From Acanthacorydalis orientalis (taxonomy: Eukaryota > Arthropoda > Insecta > Megaloptera > Corydalidae): 64,000 nucleotides of DNA. Both the position numbers and the translations under genes were made by a program. The DNA lies in NCBI GenBank assembly GCA_034766995.1, contig CM068317.1, positions 25,437,501-25,501,500 on the forward strand, written 5' to 3'. The notes below the pieces were generated by a model. That model saw only the letters and a program-made list of their open reading frames with translations, did not search any database and had not been told where the DNA came from. Below are positions 11,580-23,738 of the stretch, in pieces (position 1 is the stretch's first letter; each line of letters starts with the position of its first letter).

Positions 11580-12181
11580 ATAAACTTGGTGTACAAATTA
11601 ATTCAGTGCCTTTAAATTGAATCAATCATAACTCTGTCTTTAATTAAAATATATTCTCGTCTAGTTAGGATTTTTCAGTGCCAAACTTAACATTTAAAAA
11701 CACTATATATCTTGGTCAAGCAGTTGGAATAACCTCACAAAACAGTAGGTAACACGATTGCCTCCGAAAATCAGCATTGCATACTTTTCGCATTCCAGGT
11801 GAAAAAATACTTTAGAAGCCGCGAGAATGATTTATTCAGATTTAGAGAAAGGTAATATGATCCATAGAACATGCAATAATTCTAAAATAGTGGAAGAAGT
11901 CGGAAAATGCATTTCGACTTCATCGACTCCAAACCGCCATCTTTGTTTCAGCAATTGATTCGTCAGTTACCTGACAGATGGTGCAAAGTTATATAAAATA
12001 ATGGGGGATGTTTTGAGGATTGAAATGTACTTCAATCCTCAAAAAATAAGAAAAATGAATATCAGAAAATAAGAAAAATATAAAATATAAATAGGAAAAA
12101 ATATGAAATAATTAATTTCTCCTCAAAAAAAAATATATTAAACTAGATTTTTATAAGGAAGAATGCAAATAAAGTATAATG

Positions 12182-12716
12182 TTAGGTTGGTAGGAAGATA
12201 ATTGCGGTTTATGACATTCCAATTGATATATCAACTTTAATTTATGTCGTTTTGATTGGTCCAGAACTGTTGGATGATTAACACAACTTTTGTGCAAGCC
12301 CTCGAGTTGTTGTGCGTGGTTCTGATTCAACTAACGTCTTCAGTCGATCGTTATTAAGGACGCCCGAGACCTTCTTCATTTTCAAGGCTCTCGTCCCTAG
12401 CACGAAATTTTTGGAACCACCATTACACCGTACGTTCCTTAACAATATTCACACTAAAAGCATCGTTCAGTTTATGAACAATTTCTGCCAATTTACCGTC
12501 CGCTTTGAACTCATACAAAAATTCTCTTATTTATTTCTTTTCCATCTTTAATTCAAAAGTCCAATTTGAAGAAAAAATAATAATAAAACCTAAGTCTTTA
12601 TTACCAAAGTACAAACCGAAAAATGTACTTTAAAATTATATTAACATGGACACGATGAAATGATACGTTCATTGAAAAAAATAAGGTTAGAATTCATTAT
12701 TGTCCAACCAAACCAA
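12182..12716 (-). mobile_element. Internally deleted mariner, N-terminal half only
   Basis: The left end is TTAGGTTGGTAGGAAGATAA; the right end ends CCAACCAAACCAA. Read on the - strand it codes for the mariner DNA-binding region only (degenerate WWFQKFRARDESLENEE near 12400, followed by LGRPS). The sequence passes from a ...LDHL-like segment straight to the 3' terminal repeat, so the catalytic domain is deleted. The same junction occurs at 30097, 38648 and 43147. Confidence 0.75.
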
Positions 12717-12776
12717 TAACATAAAAATATGAAAGATATTGAGGTAGTCTTTATATTATCAAAATCATTAACTCAC

Positions 12777-12978
12777 AGATGTGGAGAGCAATTCTCTGGT
12801 CTTTCCATTCTGTAACCAGATTTGAGCAGGTGAAATAGGTTTTCTACAGCAACCCCTGGATATGGCGAAGCCCCTAACGTCACTAATTCCCATAATAATA
12901 TACCGAAACTCCATACATCTGATTTACTTGTATATACGTGATCTGCTAAAGATTCTGGTGCCATCCATTTTACAGGAA
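12777..12978 (-). CDS. Ret: Ret exon: kinase P+1 loop and C-lobe
   Basis: Encodes PVKWMAPES, the P+1 loop and APE motif of the kinase (A-P-E, where human RET has A-I-E), [16 protein letters not shown] and [16 protein letters not shown], ending [10 protein letters not shown]. The match to RET over this part is nearly continuous. The donor is gtgagt. Intron 12979-13084 is short and contains TA runs. Confidence 0.96.
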
Positions 12979-13013
12979 CTGAAAAAAAAGTATTATTTAT
13001 ATATATATATAAT

Positions 13014-13058
<45 letters not shown>

Positions 13059-13082
13059 ATATGATAATTTTTAAATTAACTA

Positions 13083-13214
<132 letters not shown>

Positions 13215-13282
13215 CTAAATTAAATATATATATGTATATATATATATATATTATGTATAAATTTGTTCATCAGACCACTTAC

Positions 13283-13481
13283 TTTAATGTCTCCTAAATA
13301 TGCCATTCCTTTACTGATTTGCCAAGCAAACGACATAACATCCTTGGGAGTAACGAATGAAACTGAACGTCTTCTCATATCGTCATTTAATCGATTCTCT
13401 GTCTCAGTTGTTTCAAGTAATGCTCCAGTATTCGGAATACCAGAATCTGATTCAATATGTCTGCTTTGTCTCAAGTAGTTC
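13283..13481 (-). CDS. Ret: Ret exon: kinase hinge to insert
   Basis: Starts NYLRQSRHIE after the hinge, then a polar ~40-residue kinase insert ending RRRSVSF, then DVMSFAWQISKGMAYLGDIK, the alpha-E helix before the catalytic loop. The insert replaces the longer loop found at this place in vertebrate RET and varies in length between species. The donor is gtaagt. Confidence 0.94.
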
Positions 13482-13603
13482 CTACAAAAATATAGAAAAC
13501 TTGTTAAAAAAATCAATTACTTTTTGTCAAATGAAATATAGAAAATGTTATTTTTTAAAAAAAGAATATTACACATTTGTGTCAGCTTCTTGTTATCTCT
13601 TAC

Positions 13604-13793
13604 CTTAGAGAACCATGCTCAGCAAACTCTATTATCAGATAAACAGGACCTCCTGGCAAAGTGCAAGCTCCAAGTAATCGTATAACGTTTGGATGAGAGA
13701 TCTCTTTCAATAGTTCATATTCAGACATTAGGTCATTGAGTTCAGATGTACGCGAATTATCCTTCAATGTTTTTACTGCTACTGTAGTATAAC
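13604..13793 (-). CDS. Ret: Ret exon: N-lobe with catalytic lysine
   Basis: Encodes [10 protein letters not shown], with the ATP-anchoring Lys in [22 protein letters not shown], whose first Glu in the alpha-C helix should salt-bridge to that Lys; and the hinge [14 protein letters not shown]. It is a plain match to RET-type kinases. Both flanking introns are only 60-125 bases, unlike the multi-kilobase introns of the ectodomain. Confidence 0.95.
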
Positions 13794-13853
13794 CTTTAAA
13801 TATTTTCTTAGATTAGTATTTGTTTATATTTTTCGTCATTAATTTATATTTAC

Positions 13854-13968
13854 CTGGTATGCCAGCGATTTCAAATGCTTTTGCTCGCAGTACTTTTCCG
13901 AATTCTCCTTCGCCGAGTGTTTGTTCTAGATTAAGATTTGATCGCGGAAATTCCCATTTAGAATTGGT
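13854..13968 (-). CDS. Ret: Ret exon: glycine-rich loop
   Basis: Encodes [20 protein letters not shown] and GKV, the juxtamembrane WEFPR motif characteristic of RET followed by the ATP-binding loop GEGEFGKV. The acceptor is ttttacag, phase 0. The upstream 4.5 kb intron (13969-18470) holds two dead mariners and a CpG-rich block. Confidence 0.96.
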
Positions 13969-14427
13969 CTGTAAAATAATTTAAACTGAGCTTATTTAAT
14001 AAATAAATAAGTCATTTATTTACAATTGATTACGTCAATTTTCATGACATTTCAATAAATGTAATTTATATTTAGAATAGCATTTTTAAAAGGTATTTGA
14101 ACAGGATGTTAGAAAATCGTTTTTAAATTAATCTCAATTTTTTTATTTGAAAAAAACTGATCCAATATATCTGCATAAAGTTTTATATTTATTGTAAAAC
14201 TGTAGTCATTTTCACAAAATATTCACGCTAGTAATAAAGGTATGAATTTTTATAAAATGAGTCAAAATTAAATCAATCATATGTGGAAACTTTTCAGCAG
14301 AAATATTTTAAATACAAAATGACTCAAAATTATTGTAGTATCATTTCTTATATTGATTTATATCGACGCAAATAGCAATGAATTAAGATACAATAAAAGA
14401 AGAATCTTCAAAAAAAATATTTTAATA

Positions 14428-15659
14428 TCGGACCAGTGCAAAAGCTCACATACGATTCAACAGGTGGTGTTGAGAGTGCCGCATGGCGGTGCTCGTGACT
14501 GAAATGTATTCATGTTATATGTAGTTTGAAAGGTGACAGTCACAGATATCATTTGAACATCAGACGCATTGGTTTCGATTCGATTTGTTTGTAAGAAAAG
14601 TTTTTAAAAATGGACAACGAAAAGATATACTTTCATGTTATGTTGTAAGAGTTTCGGAAAGGAGTGACCGCTGACGCGGCGACGAAAAATATTCGGGAGG
14701 TTTATTTGGATCATGTACAGTCACTTCCAACTGTGAAGACATAGTTTGCTAAATTTCGACTTGGTTATTTTAATCTCGAAGATCAACTCCACTCTGGACG
14801 GTTAAACCAGACTCTAATTGACAATTATTTCCGAATTTTGACGGAAGATATTGCCGAGATACTCAACATTCACAGATCGACCGCATTTCGGCATTTAAAG
14901 AACTGGAGTTCACGTTTAAGCTCGATACGTGGGTGCCGCACTCATTGTCTGAAAAAAAATTGGATTGCATCTCTTCGGTAGTCTATTTGCTTGGATGGCT
15001 CAATAGAGAGCCTTTTTTGATCGGTTGGTGACTGGCGATGAGAAATGAATCCCGTTCAACATTGTTCGATGCAGACAAACGTAGAAACAAGCAAATGAAG
15101 GGGCAGAACCAGTCCCCAAATCTGGGTTGCATCAGATCAAGGGTGTTTCTATGTGTTTGGTTGGATTGCAAAGATATTGTTTATTTTGAACTATTCCCAT
15201 GGGACGAAATGATTACTGAGGAGAAATACTGTCAACAATTAACCAAATTGAACATAGCAATCAAAGAAAAGCGTTCGATTTTGGCCAATCGCAAGGGAAT
15301 TATATTCCAACACAACAACGCAAAAATATATACAACAAAACTGACTGCAAAAACTGAAGTAATTGAAATAAGAAATCATATCGATTCCACCGTATTCTTC
15401 GGATATTGCACCTTCGGATTATCATTTGTTCCGGTCACTGCAGAACAGTTTAAACGGTACAAAATTTGATACCGCGGAGGCAGTCAGAAACCACTTCACT
15501 GCCTTTTTTGCCGAAAAGCCGTGCAGCTTTTATCTAAGCTACCTGAGCGTTGAAAAATGATTGCAGAAAACGATGGTGAATATCTAATTGATTGATAAAA
15601 GCGTTTTCTGCGAAAAATAATCGCCCGAGTTTCAATTTCGAACTTTTGCACTGATCCAG
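14428..15659 (+). mobile_element. Dead full-length mariner (1,232 bp)
   Basis: TA dinucleotides flank both ends (14426-14427, 15660-15661). Ends TCGGACCAGTGCAAAAG and CTGGATCAGTGCAAAAG form the terminal repeats. A transposase starts at 14610 (MDNEKIYFHVML) and is recognisable to ~15590. It is broken by stops, including one right after VTGDEK near 15047, and by frameshifts. The second catalytic motif reads HNNAK instead of HDNAR, so even the active-site Asp is lost. Confidence 0.88.
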
Positions 15660-16238
15660 TATAACTATGCGAAATAAAAGATAAATTCATTACTATTTAA
15701 CTACGAATCGTTAAATTCGAGACTGATGAAACGTTTATGTATTTAGACTTATTTTTTTTTTTTTAAAAACAATCTTAAATAATATCTGTAATAGAAATAT
15801 TAGTAATATTTGCAAAAGTTATAAAGAAAACATCGGGATAATTGTTTTGAAATTCATTCTAAAAATTATTAAAATTCCTATATACAAAAACAAAAATATT
15901 ATTTGTACTAAGAGATTTTTATAGCTGACTTATATTTTATATATAAGATCGTTCCATTTTCTAAAACTCATAACAAAATAATCAAATCAAGTAGATTATA
16001 ATGACGAGCTGTCAAATAGTAGAATATAAATTCAAGTCTTATGACTAAGAAATTTTATTAAAATTAAAATGAATTTGAATATCCAACAAAATCATGGTAG
16101 AAGACAGGTAACATGTTTCAAATTAACAATATTATTTTTTGTTTGTTTACTGAAAGCTTAATATAATTAGGAAAGCATCTCCAATTTCAAAATAAATAAA
16201 CATGTAAGTAAACAACTGTGCGAAACCTTAAACACATC

Positions 16239-16314
<76 letters not shown>
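16239..16314. repeat. (TA)n microsatellite
   Basis: About 38 TA units in the Ret intron, visible directly. Confidence 0.97.
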
Positions 16315-16316
<2 letters not shown>

Positions 16317-16374
16317 TTTTCATACAAAAATGTAAATTCATACAAATTAAATTTCGTCTCTGCACATGATAAAT

Positions 16375-16720
16375 ATATGCGCGAGCCGCCGTTATCTGAT
16401 AGGTAAACCATTTGATACCGTCCTACGGGAACTAATTATTACGCAAGAAAATTAATGATATAACTTGTAATGGGAGCAAGGCGACGCGTCCGCGACCTGT
16501 GAACTCTCTACCGGTTCGGGAAATCGGACGCGAATTTCGGAACTAACAACGCTCGTCAACAGAAACAGGCCGTCTCGTATCTCATAATACTTTGGAATAG
16601 TTTTGTCGGATTTAGCACTGCGACTGGAGAAATTATTCTAATCTGTTTTCCGGAATTGACGTTCAGCCGGAGAGATGCTCGACGCGAACGGCTACTGATT
16701 AATTGATAACGAGTTCGAAT
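16375..16720. promoter_or_regulatory. CpG-rich intronic block, possible regulatory element
   Basis: This ~345 base block is rich in CG dinucleotides (GGCGACGCGTCCGCGACC, CGGACGCGAATTTCGG) within a strongly AT-rich intron, and resembles no transposon or coding sequence I recognise. Unique CpG-rich islets in hymenopteran introns often mark conserved regulatory DNA; here that is inference only. Confidence 0.3.
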
Positions 16721-17145
16721 AACTAGTTTGTAAGCTATATCAATTGCAGTTCATTAACGGTTATTTGTCTAGAAAGCTTGATGAATTTTAAATTTGATAC
16801 ATTTCTGAAATAAACTTATTTGCAAATTTGATAGACACCTGTCAAGTTATTCAATTTTTATTTTATTTTGGATTTTCCAATTATAAATTAAATGGCCCGT
16901 ATATTTGTTATGAATATTTATGCGTAGATTACTGAACTAAAATTCAGATTTTTAAATAAAAAAATGAATCTTTTTTATCTTAGTTTATTATCTAAAAAAA
17001 TATATGATGTTTTGATGTTTTATCCTATATTTCTGATGTTTGAACACTTTTAAAAAGGACAATTTTTGAATTATTTGAAGAATATTTAAAATCTGTGTTA
17101 AATTTTGCGAGATTTATTTTATATAGTTACTTATTATATATGTTA

Positions 17146-18431
17146 CGAGGGTGATTTGAAAAGTTCGCGGTCTAACATATAAATGGAGGTAATATTTTAA
17201 ATATTTGTGGCGCATTACAAAGCGATATCTATCTTATTCATAACCTTAAAGTTTATTTTATTAATATGTCAAGCAGTTTGTTGCAAACATCAATTTAAAT
17301 AAAGCTCTTTTTGTGCCGATGTTGAAATGGATAAAGTTGATCATCGTGCGGTGATAGTTTTTTTGTCAAAAAAGGTTTAACGTCAACAGAAATCTTTAAT
17401 GAGATGAAAAATGTACTGGGTGATAGTGTACCTTCGTAAACAACTGTAAAAAAGTGGACAGCTGAATTTAAATGTGGGCGTGCAAGCCTAGAAGTTAATC
17501 CGCATAGTAGACGTCCGAAAACTGAAACTACAGAAGAAATCATCCACAAAGTACACGATATTGACTTAAAGGATTGGCGATTGAACGTGTCCGAAATTTC
17601 TAAGATTGTGGATGTGTCAGATGAACGAGTGTATCATATACTAACCAAAGAGTTGGGTATGAAAAAGATATCGTCATGATGGGTGCCACGTTTGCTGACA
17701 ATTTATCGATTTAAGAGGAATACGACCGACTGCCTGGAGATTTGTGACTGCAGATGAGACTGTAATTTCACTATTACACTCCAGAGTTAAGACAACACAG
17801 TTAACAATCAAAGCAATAGGAGCATGGTGATTTTCCGCCACCAAAGAAAAGTAAAATCAATTTTACCGCTGGAAAAGTTATGGTTTCATTTTTTTGGGAT
17901 GCTATAGAGATCCTGCTAATTGACTACCTTCCAAAGAGTCCAATGATAACGAGTAGAATATTATGATGATCAATGAGACGAGGAGAGTATTATGCTAAGC
18001 TTTTGAATTGATTCGATCAAACAATTCGTGAGAAAATACCAGATTTATCAAAGGAAAACATCATTTTCCATCAGGACAATGAACGTCCCCATAAAAGTGT
18101 TGTATCCATGGTAAAACTCTCTGAATTGAAGCACGACTTGCTACCCCATCCAGCCTATTCTCCAGATTTAGTCCTCTTAGATTTCCATCTGTTCTCAAAA
18201 CTTAAAAATATCGTTTGGTGGTAAGCGATTTTCGTCAGATGAAGAACTGATAGCAACAGTGAGTCTCTATTTTGAGAACTTGCCAGAATAGGATTTCCGG
18301 GATGGCATAAAAGCATTAAAGCTGGATGAAGTGCTTTGAAGTTAAAGGGGACCATATTAAAAAATAAAAGTAATTTAAAAAAATAAGTAATTTTTTCATA
18401 GTCAGGCCGCGAACTTTTCAAATTGCCCCCG
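17146..18431 (+). mobile_element. Dead full-length mariner (1,286 bp)
   Basis: TA flanks both sides. Terminal repeats are CGAGGGTGATTTGAAAAGTT and the complement of CAAATTGCCCCCG. The transposase begins MDKVDHRAVIVFLSKK near 17326 and can be followed to ~18360 (DEELIATVSLYFENLPE), with many stops. It is of the same general lineage as the intact-looking N-terminus at 63725. Confidence 0.88.
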
Positions 18432-18470
18432 TATTTATTATCTAGTAAAAAAAAAATAAATTCGACTTAC

Positions 18471-18766
18471 CGCATGTTTTCCGTCAAACATCGTAATCGT
18501 TGTTGACATTGGCAACGAAATATTCATATCAAAATTCAGTGGTAATGTATCCGGTGTCCGAATACCTCCGCCTCTGTCAAAATAATCAGATTGCATGGTA
18601 GACAAAGCTGTTACACTATTGATGTATTTTCTGTCCCTACGTCCAAGTTTGTTAGTTTTTCTGAGTCGACAAATAATGAACAGACCAGTCAGTGATGCGA
18701 TCAGGAATATTCCGCCACAGATTATACCAACTGTACACATCAGATCGCACCGTACATTTTGTTCGG
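18471..18766 (-). CDS. Ret: Ret exon: transmembrane helix and juxtamembrane region
   Basis: Begins with a short Cys pair (VRCDLMC), then the single hydrophobic helix VGIICGGIFLIASLTGLFII, then the stop-transfer CRLRKTNKLGRRDRK, and a ~65-residue cytoplasmic juxtamembrane segment ending DGKHA. This fixes the topology: N-terminal exons extracellular, kinase cytosolic. The donor is gtaagt. Confidence 0.93.
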
Positions 18767-18830
18767 CTGTAAACAGACAAGTATTTTTCAAAAAAATCTC
18801 CATTTGTTACCGAAAACATTCCGAAAATAC

Positions 18831-19121
18831 CTTTCTTTGTATTTATATTGCTGTTGTACAAATGAAACGTGGGTAATGAGAGTTTAACAGCATCATTGTT
18901 GATCTTCTGAACATTCGATCCATTCGGAAATAGTGCGATATCTGACACACTGTCGGTCGTTGATGTTGTTGTTGTCGTCGTTGTAGATGTAGTCTTTTTC
19001 TCTTTCGGGATCTGTTCGTTCAAACTGCACACACAGTCACCGCTGTTTGAGCACGTGCAGACACCCATACCGGAGCGGATACCGCGATCATTGCTATTTT
19101 TCTCACCCATTACGACTTTCA
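18831..19121 (-). CDS. Ret: Ret exon: second half of cysteine-rich domain and stalk
   Basis: Encodes GMGVCTCSNSGDCVCSL, matching the last Cys cluster of the RET membrane-proximal cysteine-rich domain, then a Thr-rich low-complexity stalk (a run of Thr near 18970) and a ~45-residue linker to the membrane exon. The donor (AAAG/gtattt) is weaker than the others but is the one that keeps phase with the transmembrane exon. Confidence 0.85.
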
Positions 19122-20197
19122 CTACACACAGAACATTTATTTTTTTAAAAAATGTCTAACCAAAATGTTTCAATTCTTATATATTAATTAATTTCTTTAC
19201 TTCCATTTTATTTCTAATTACGGTTGTATTTAATCGTCATTTTTATAATTTTCAAGCAATGATGCTTAACTTTATATTTTATTTTGAACTTCATTGATGA
19301 TTTATAATTTATCCATATTATTGTTTATAGAAGAAAAATATGAATTTTTGATGGTAATTATTCAGTAACAGCATACATAAAATTTTACTTAATAATTTAG
19401 TGAAAAATGTATTCTAACATTCATCCCGAACAGTTTATAATACTTCCTTAAAAAGCACGTATCTCTTTAATGTTATTGATTTAAACAATTCCCTCGAATC
19501 ATTAGCTCTTAAGATTTTTAATCGTTCCAATCATCCTAAAGTTCAAAATAATTTTCATTTTTTTTTTGAAAAAAATTGAAGTTGTTATCTATTATTTAAA
19601 TATTAAAAAATGTAACATGTTTCGTATTTCTAGCAACTGCAAGTCAAACCCATAGAAGAGCAACATCGGTGAGTAAAAATCCTTACTTTAATAATAATAT
19701 TGTGTACGAATGTGAAAGTATTTTATATTCACCTTGACAGGACTGATATAAAATTCTTAAGTAACATTTTCAACACATTTATTTATAGATATTTTAAAAA
19801 TTCATAAAAAATATTAATATGTAGACCTTAATTATTAATCAACTTATTGGCAATTTAAAAATATAATATTACTTATATTCATTAAAAAAGTAATGCTTTT
19901 AAAAATTCAATAAACTAATTTAGTAATAAACTGAATTTTCATTAGTAAATTATTTAATTCTAAGAATAGTACAAGAGCAGTTTAGAAATATTTATAAATT
20001 TTGTGCTTTTTTATAATGTAAATTAGTAGGCTGCAGATTTTCATTTTCATTAAAAAAAATTAAGAAATTGGTTTATAAAAATATCCTATTACTACATCTT
20101 TCTATATATATAAAATCAAAATTATCGATTAAAAAAAACTTTATAAAACACTACGTTGCAAAAATAATCTATCTGCGAGCATTTTTATATAGACATA

Positions 20198-20202
20198 CTA
20201 AC

Positions 20203-20235
<33 letters not shown>

Positions 20236-20352
20236 AATATATAAATATATATATAAATATATATATGAATATATATATATAAATATATATAAATATATAT
20301 AAATATATATAAATATATATATATATATATAAATATATATAAATATATATAA

Positions 20353-20443
<91 letters not shown>
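20198..20443. repeat. (TA)n interspersed with ATATAAATAT units
   Basis: A compound repeat alternates pure TA runs with AAATATATAT units, about 245 bases. Microsatellites next to a 3' hairpin are a feature of INE-1/DINE-like Helentrons, so it may belong with the next feature. Confidence 0.95.
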
Positions 20444-20450
<7 letters not shown>

Positions 20451-20524
20451 CTATGACATAGAGTAATTTATTTGATGTTGATTGTTTCATTCGGTTACTT
20501 ATGAATGCTTATAATTGATAAATG

Positions 20525-20564
20525 GGTGAGTGCAGCGAGCCGGGGGGCGAAACCCCTTAGTCTT
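20525..20564 (+). mobile_element. Helitron/Helentron-like 3' end hairpin
   Basis: The sequence GTGAGTGCAGCGAGCC is followed by a GGGG-CGAAA-CCCC hairpin and then TTAGT. It is extremely GC-rich for this intron. Helitron-type elements end in a short GC-rich hairpin just before the terminus, often with a GCGAGCC-like lead. No matching 5' end was identified, and the upstream microsatellite would fit a non-autonomous member. Moderate-to-low confidence. Confidence 0.45.
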
Positions 20565-21107
20565 AAAATAGAATGTTCTCACGAAACTATTTGCAATAAT
20601 TTTTGCAACCACATATTCCCACCAACTGCTCCGTGGATCTCTGAAATCCTTTGACTCCAAGGATTTAAAAACGAAATGCAGACAGAATGTTAGCTAATTC
20701 GATGATTCATGTTGGTAATTCGATACAAAAAAATATTACTTTATTTACGACAAGTAATTTTAAATTATGAAATGAATTTTAAAATAAACTACTACTTTTA
20801 CTCAAAAATATAATGGGAGAATATAAATAATTATATCAGGAACAAAATATTAGACAATCAAAAAATTGTTCATTGAATAATGAACAATTTGATGTTTTAA
20901 TAAATATTTTATAAAAACATCGAATTGTAATATAATATTAGCTGTTTTAATAAATATTAAAACAGTTTAATTTTTTTAATGTGTATAGAACATATTTTCA
21001 TAGTACTTGAATAGTTATTAGCATTTGAACAATGATTAATGATTTTTTCGATCTGAAAAACCTAACATGAAAACTATACACTGGTATAAAAAGTAATTTA
21101 TTCAAAC

Positions 21108-21283
21108 CTGTACAATCTTGTGGGCATATGCGGTGATGCAACTCTTCCAACGGATCACAAGTATGATCAGGACAAGTTGTCGTCTCCGGTGTACATGTGT
21201 CATAATCTGTGGTATATACCGGAGAATCGTGCTTGGCATTGCCTCTCCAAACACATCTTTGCGCTCGTTTGATATTCGTATGA
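21108..21283 (-). CDS. Ret: Ret exon: core of cysteine-rich domain
   Basis: Encodes RCVWRGNAKH, then DTCTPETTTCPDHTCD and ICPQDC, the conserved spacing of the RET cysteine-rich domain (compare C..TCPD..CD...ICPQDC in vertebrates). This exon settles the family as RET rather than another cadherin-type kinase. Phase joins at both ends are correct. Confidence 0.94.
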
Positions 21284-21442
21284 CTAAAATCCGACCAATT
21301 ATGTTAATATTTATTTCTGTATCATACATAATTGTTGTTTAAATGTTTACTTATCAGAAACACATATCTTCATTATTGATTGCACTGATTATTTATTTAA
21401 AAATTCAGAAAAGTTAATAATTGAAAATATTTTAGATTATAC

Positions 21443-21646
21443 CTGTGTAAAACAGAAACAGACCCGCCTGTTGCCAAACCGCATCCATCCGTGCACTTCT
21501 TTTTCGTTTTATAGAAAGCGCAAGTGTACCAATCATCAGGATTATCCCTTTTATCGCCACAAGTTTCTTTATCTTCGTTGAGCAATTGTATAGTGAACAT
21601 ATCTGTTAATGCCGTTCCATTCGTGTATTTCCATTCGATTTCTAAT
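21443..21646 (-). CDS. Ret: Ret exon: last cadherin-like domain into cysteine-rich domain
   Basis: Encodes LEIEWKYTNGTALTDMF, a beta-strand-rich segment with an N-glycosylation sequon (NGT), then DWYTCAFYKTKKKCTDGCG, the opening Cys residues of the cysteine-rich domain. The last ~10 residues (GSVSVLH) and the first ~10 of the next exon add a short insert between GLATG and RCVWR compared with vertebrate RET. Confidence 0.9.
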
Positions 21647-21711
21647 CTGTTAAAAAGAACAAACCATCGCATTTTGCTCGGAACATTGACAAATATGTTA
21701 ATTAAGTTTTA

Positions 21712-22928
21712 TTAGGTTGGTGCAAAAATAATTGCGGTTTTTATCATTTTAAATTTGACGCCGATTTTTCTAGCTACAGTTATCTTTTGTTATAGTCATG
21801 TGATACGTCGTTGTAAATAATGAAATTATCACTACTGATTTCATCTTATGTCGATTGTTTTCATTCTTTAGTATTGTGGGATATAACCCCTTAAATTAGT
21901 CATGGAATAAAGCAAATTCGCGCGATTTTGTTGTATGGTTTAAATTGAGACATAAAGCAACAGAAACTGCTCAAATTTGTTTTTGGTGAAGAGTTCACTA
22001 AGTGAATGCATAGTTGGTTTCAAAAATTTCGCAATGGAAACGAAATCCTTGATGATGAGGATCATAGATGTCATTCAGCTATAGACATTAATGATTTAAG
22101 AACCATTATTGAAGCGGACCCACGTAAAACAACTCGAGAGGTATCAGAAGTACTCAATGTCGATCATTAAACAGATGTTCGACATTTGAGCCTAATTGGC
22201 AAAACAAAAAAGCTGAATAAATAGGTTCTAAATGAACTAAAAGAACATCAAGCATTTTGGCGATACGGCGTCTGCTCTACGCTTCTTTTGGGTAACAAAA
22301 GTGATCTCTTCCTTCATCGCATTGTCACATGTGATGAAAAGTGGATTCTACACAACAATCGGAAACGTTTGTCATAGTGACTAGACTGAGTAGAAGCACC
22401 AAAAACAGTTTTCTAAACCGAAGCTTCGTGAAAAAAAAAATATGATCACTGTTTGGTGGTCGGAAAGTGGCATCATTCAGTACAACTTTCTAAATCCTGG
22501 TAAAACAATAACAGCAGAAAACTGTTGTCATGAAATTGAAAAGTATGTATAAGTTGCATTGTTTACGGCTCAAGTTATAGACAATCGAAGAAGATCAATT
22601 CTTTTTCATGACAACGCCCGACCACACATCTCAGAAATGACTATAAAAAAATTAAATTTACTAGGTTACGAAACCTTACCTCACCCATCCTATTCTCTGG
22701 ACCTATCTCCGACAGATTATCATTTTTTTTAAACATTTGAGTAAGTTCCTATGAGAGAAAGTTTTCAAAAATCAAGCATCAGGTCAAAGCGTTTTCGATG
22801 AATTCTGTAATTCCAGGACTCCAGAATTCTATCTTGTAGGAATAAACAAACTCGTTTCCCGTTGGGAGAAATGTGTGCAGGCCAATACCCGATACGTAAA
22901 AACCGCAATTATTTTTGCATTAACCAAA
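21712..22928 (+). mobile_element. Dead mariner with Hsmar1-like ends (1,217 bp)
   Basis: The left end TTAGGTTGGTGCAAAAATAA and right end TTTTTGCATTAACCAAA, each with TA outside, match the terminal repeat type of the cecropia/Hsmar1 mariner lineage. Recognisable pieces include IIEADPRKTTREVSEVLN near 22110, IVTCDEKW near 22323, RPHISEM near 22620 and LSPTDYHFF near 22705. There are stops and frameshifts throughout. Confidence 0.88.
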
Positions 22929-23738
22929 TATATAATAAAAATTATATTATTTTAAAAAAATGGCAAAATATATAATATCTGAAGAATATACAGACTTTTA
23001 TAGATTTAATAACACAATCGCTTCTGTTACTTTTAAACATTATAATATTTATATTAAACGAAAACGTGATAACTAAAAAGAGAAAAGAATTAAATATTAT
23101 AATATTTTTTTCAAATATTATTATTTAGTATAATGTTTATATTTATCATAGACTTTTCCATCACTTTCAATGATAATCTTGTCAATTTAGAATGAATATT
23201 AAAACGAACATTATCCTCCAGCTGATAAACCATCGACTCAAAATCAAAACAGTTTGATTAGTACCATATATTTATCTTTATTTCGCTTTTACAAACAATT
23301 TCGTTTCTTTATACTTCAAATAATACTGATTAATAAGTGCAATTCGATTTTCGAAATATTCAGAAAAAATAAAATTATTTATACTTTCAAATAAATACCA
23401 GCTAATTATTTTTTTCTCTATTTTAATTGTAAACTTTTTAGTTCTTTTTAAAATCAGGTTGAAGAAACAAATTGTTCGAATTATTTATTGTGTGATAAAT
23501 CTATACGCAAGTTAATACTCTAAATAGCATTTGTCGATCAAAAGAGTTCATACTTAGAAATAGAATAAATTATTCTTAAAAATTTAGAAAATTATAAGCA
23601 AACTTATTGAACTGTTTCTCGGCTTTAATTTTAAACTGTTTTCATTCAATTCAGTCTTTCCAATTTATATTATAAATAATTTATTATTTCAAAAGTTCGA
23701 TTTAACAATACAGATCTGTTTCTCTACTTAAAATAGTA

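Larger units (their letters stand above)
13969..18470 (-). other. Ret intron, 4.5 kb, between transmembrane and kinase exons
   Basis: It contains mariners at 14428-15659 and 17146-18431, TA repeats at 16239-16314, and a GC/CpG-richer block at ~16375-16720. The rest is AT-rich with nothing recognisable. The distal mariner ends only 39 bases before the donor of the 18471-18766 exon. Confidence 0.85.
19122..21107 (-). other. Ret intron, 2.0 kb
   Basis: AT-rich, with an ~250 base TA/AAATATAT repeat (20198-20443) and, 80 bases beyond it, a compact GC-rich hairpin (20530-20562) resembling a Helitron 3' end. Nothing else is recognised. Confidence 0.8.

Noticed and set aside
20185..20490. 101-residue Tyr/Ile-rich open frame
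   Set aside because: It is translation of the TA/AAATATAT microsatellite; the same artefact occurs at 8714, 16187, 23976, 47978, 53658 and 60069.
21102..21329. 75-residue - strand open frame across the cysteine-rich exon
   Set aside because: The true Ret frame is a different one (Cys-rich, in phase with its neighbours); this frame runs through the acceptor and donor sites.
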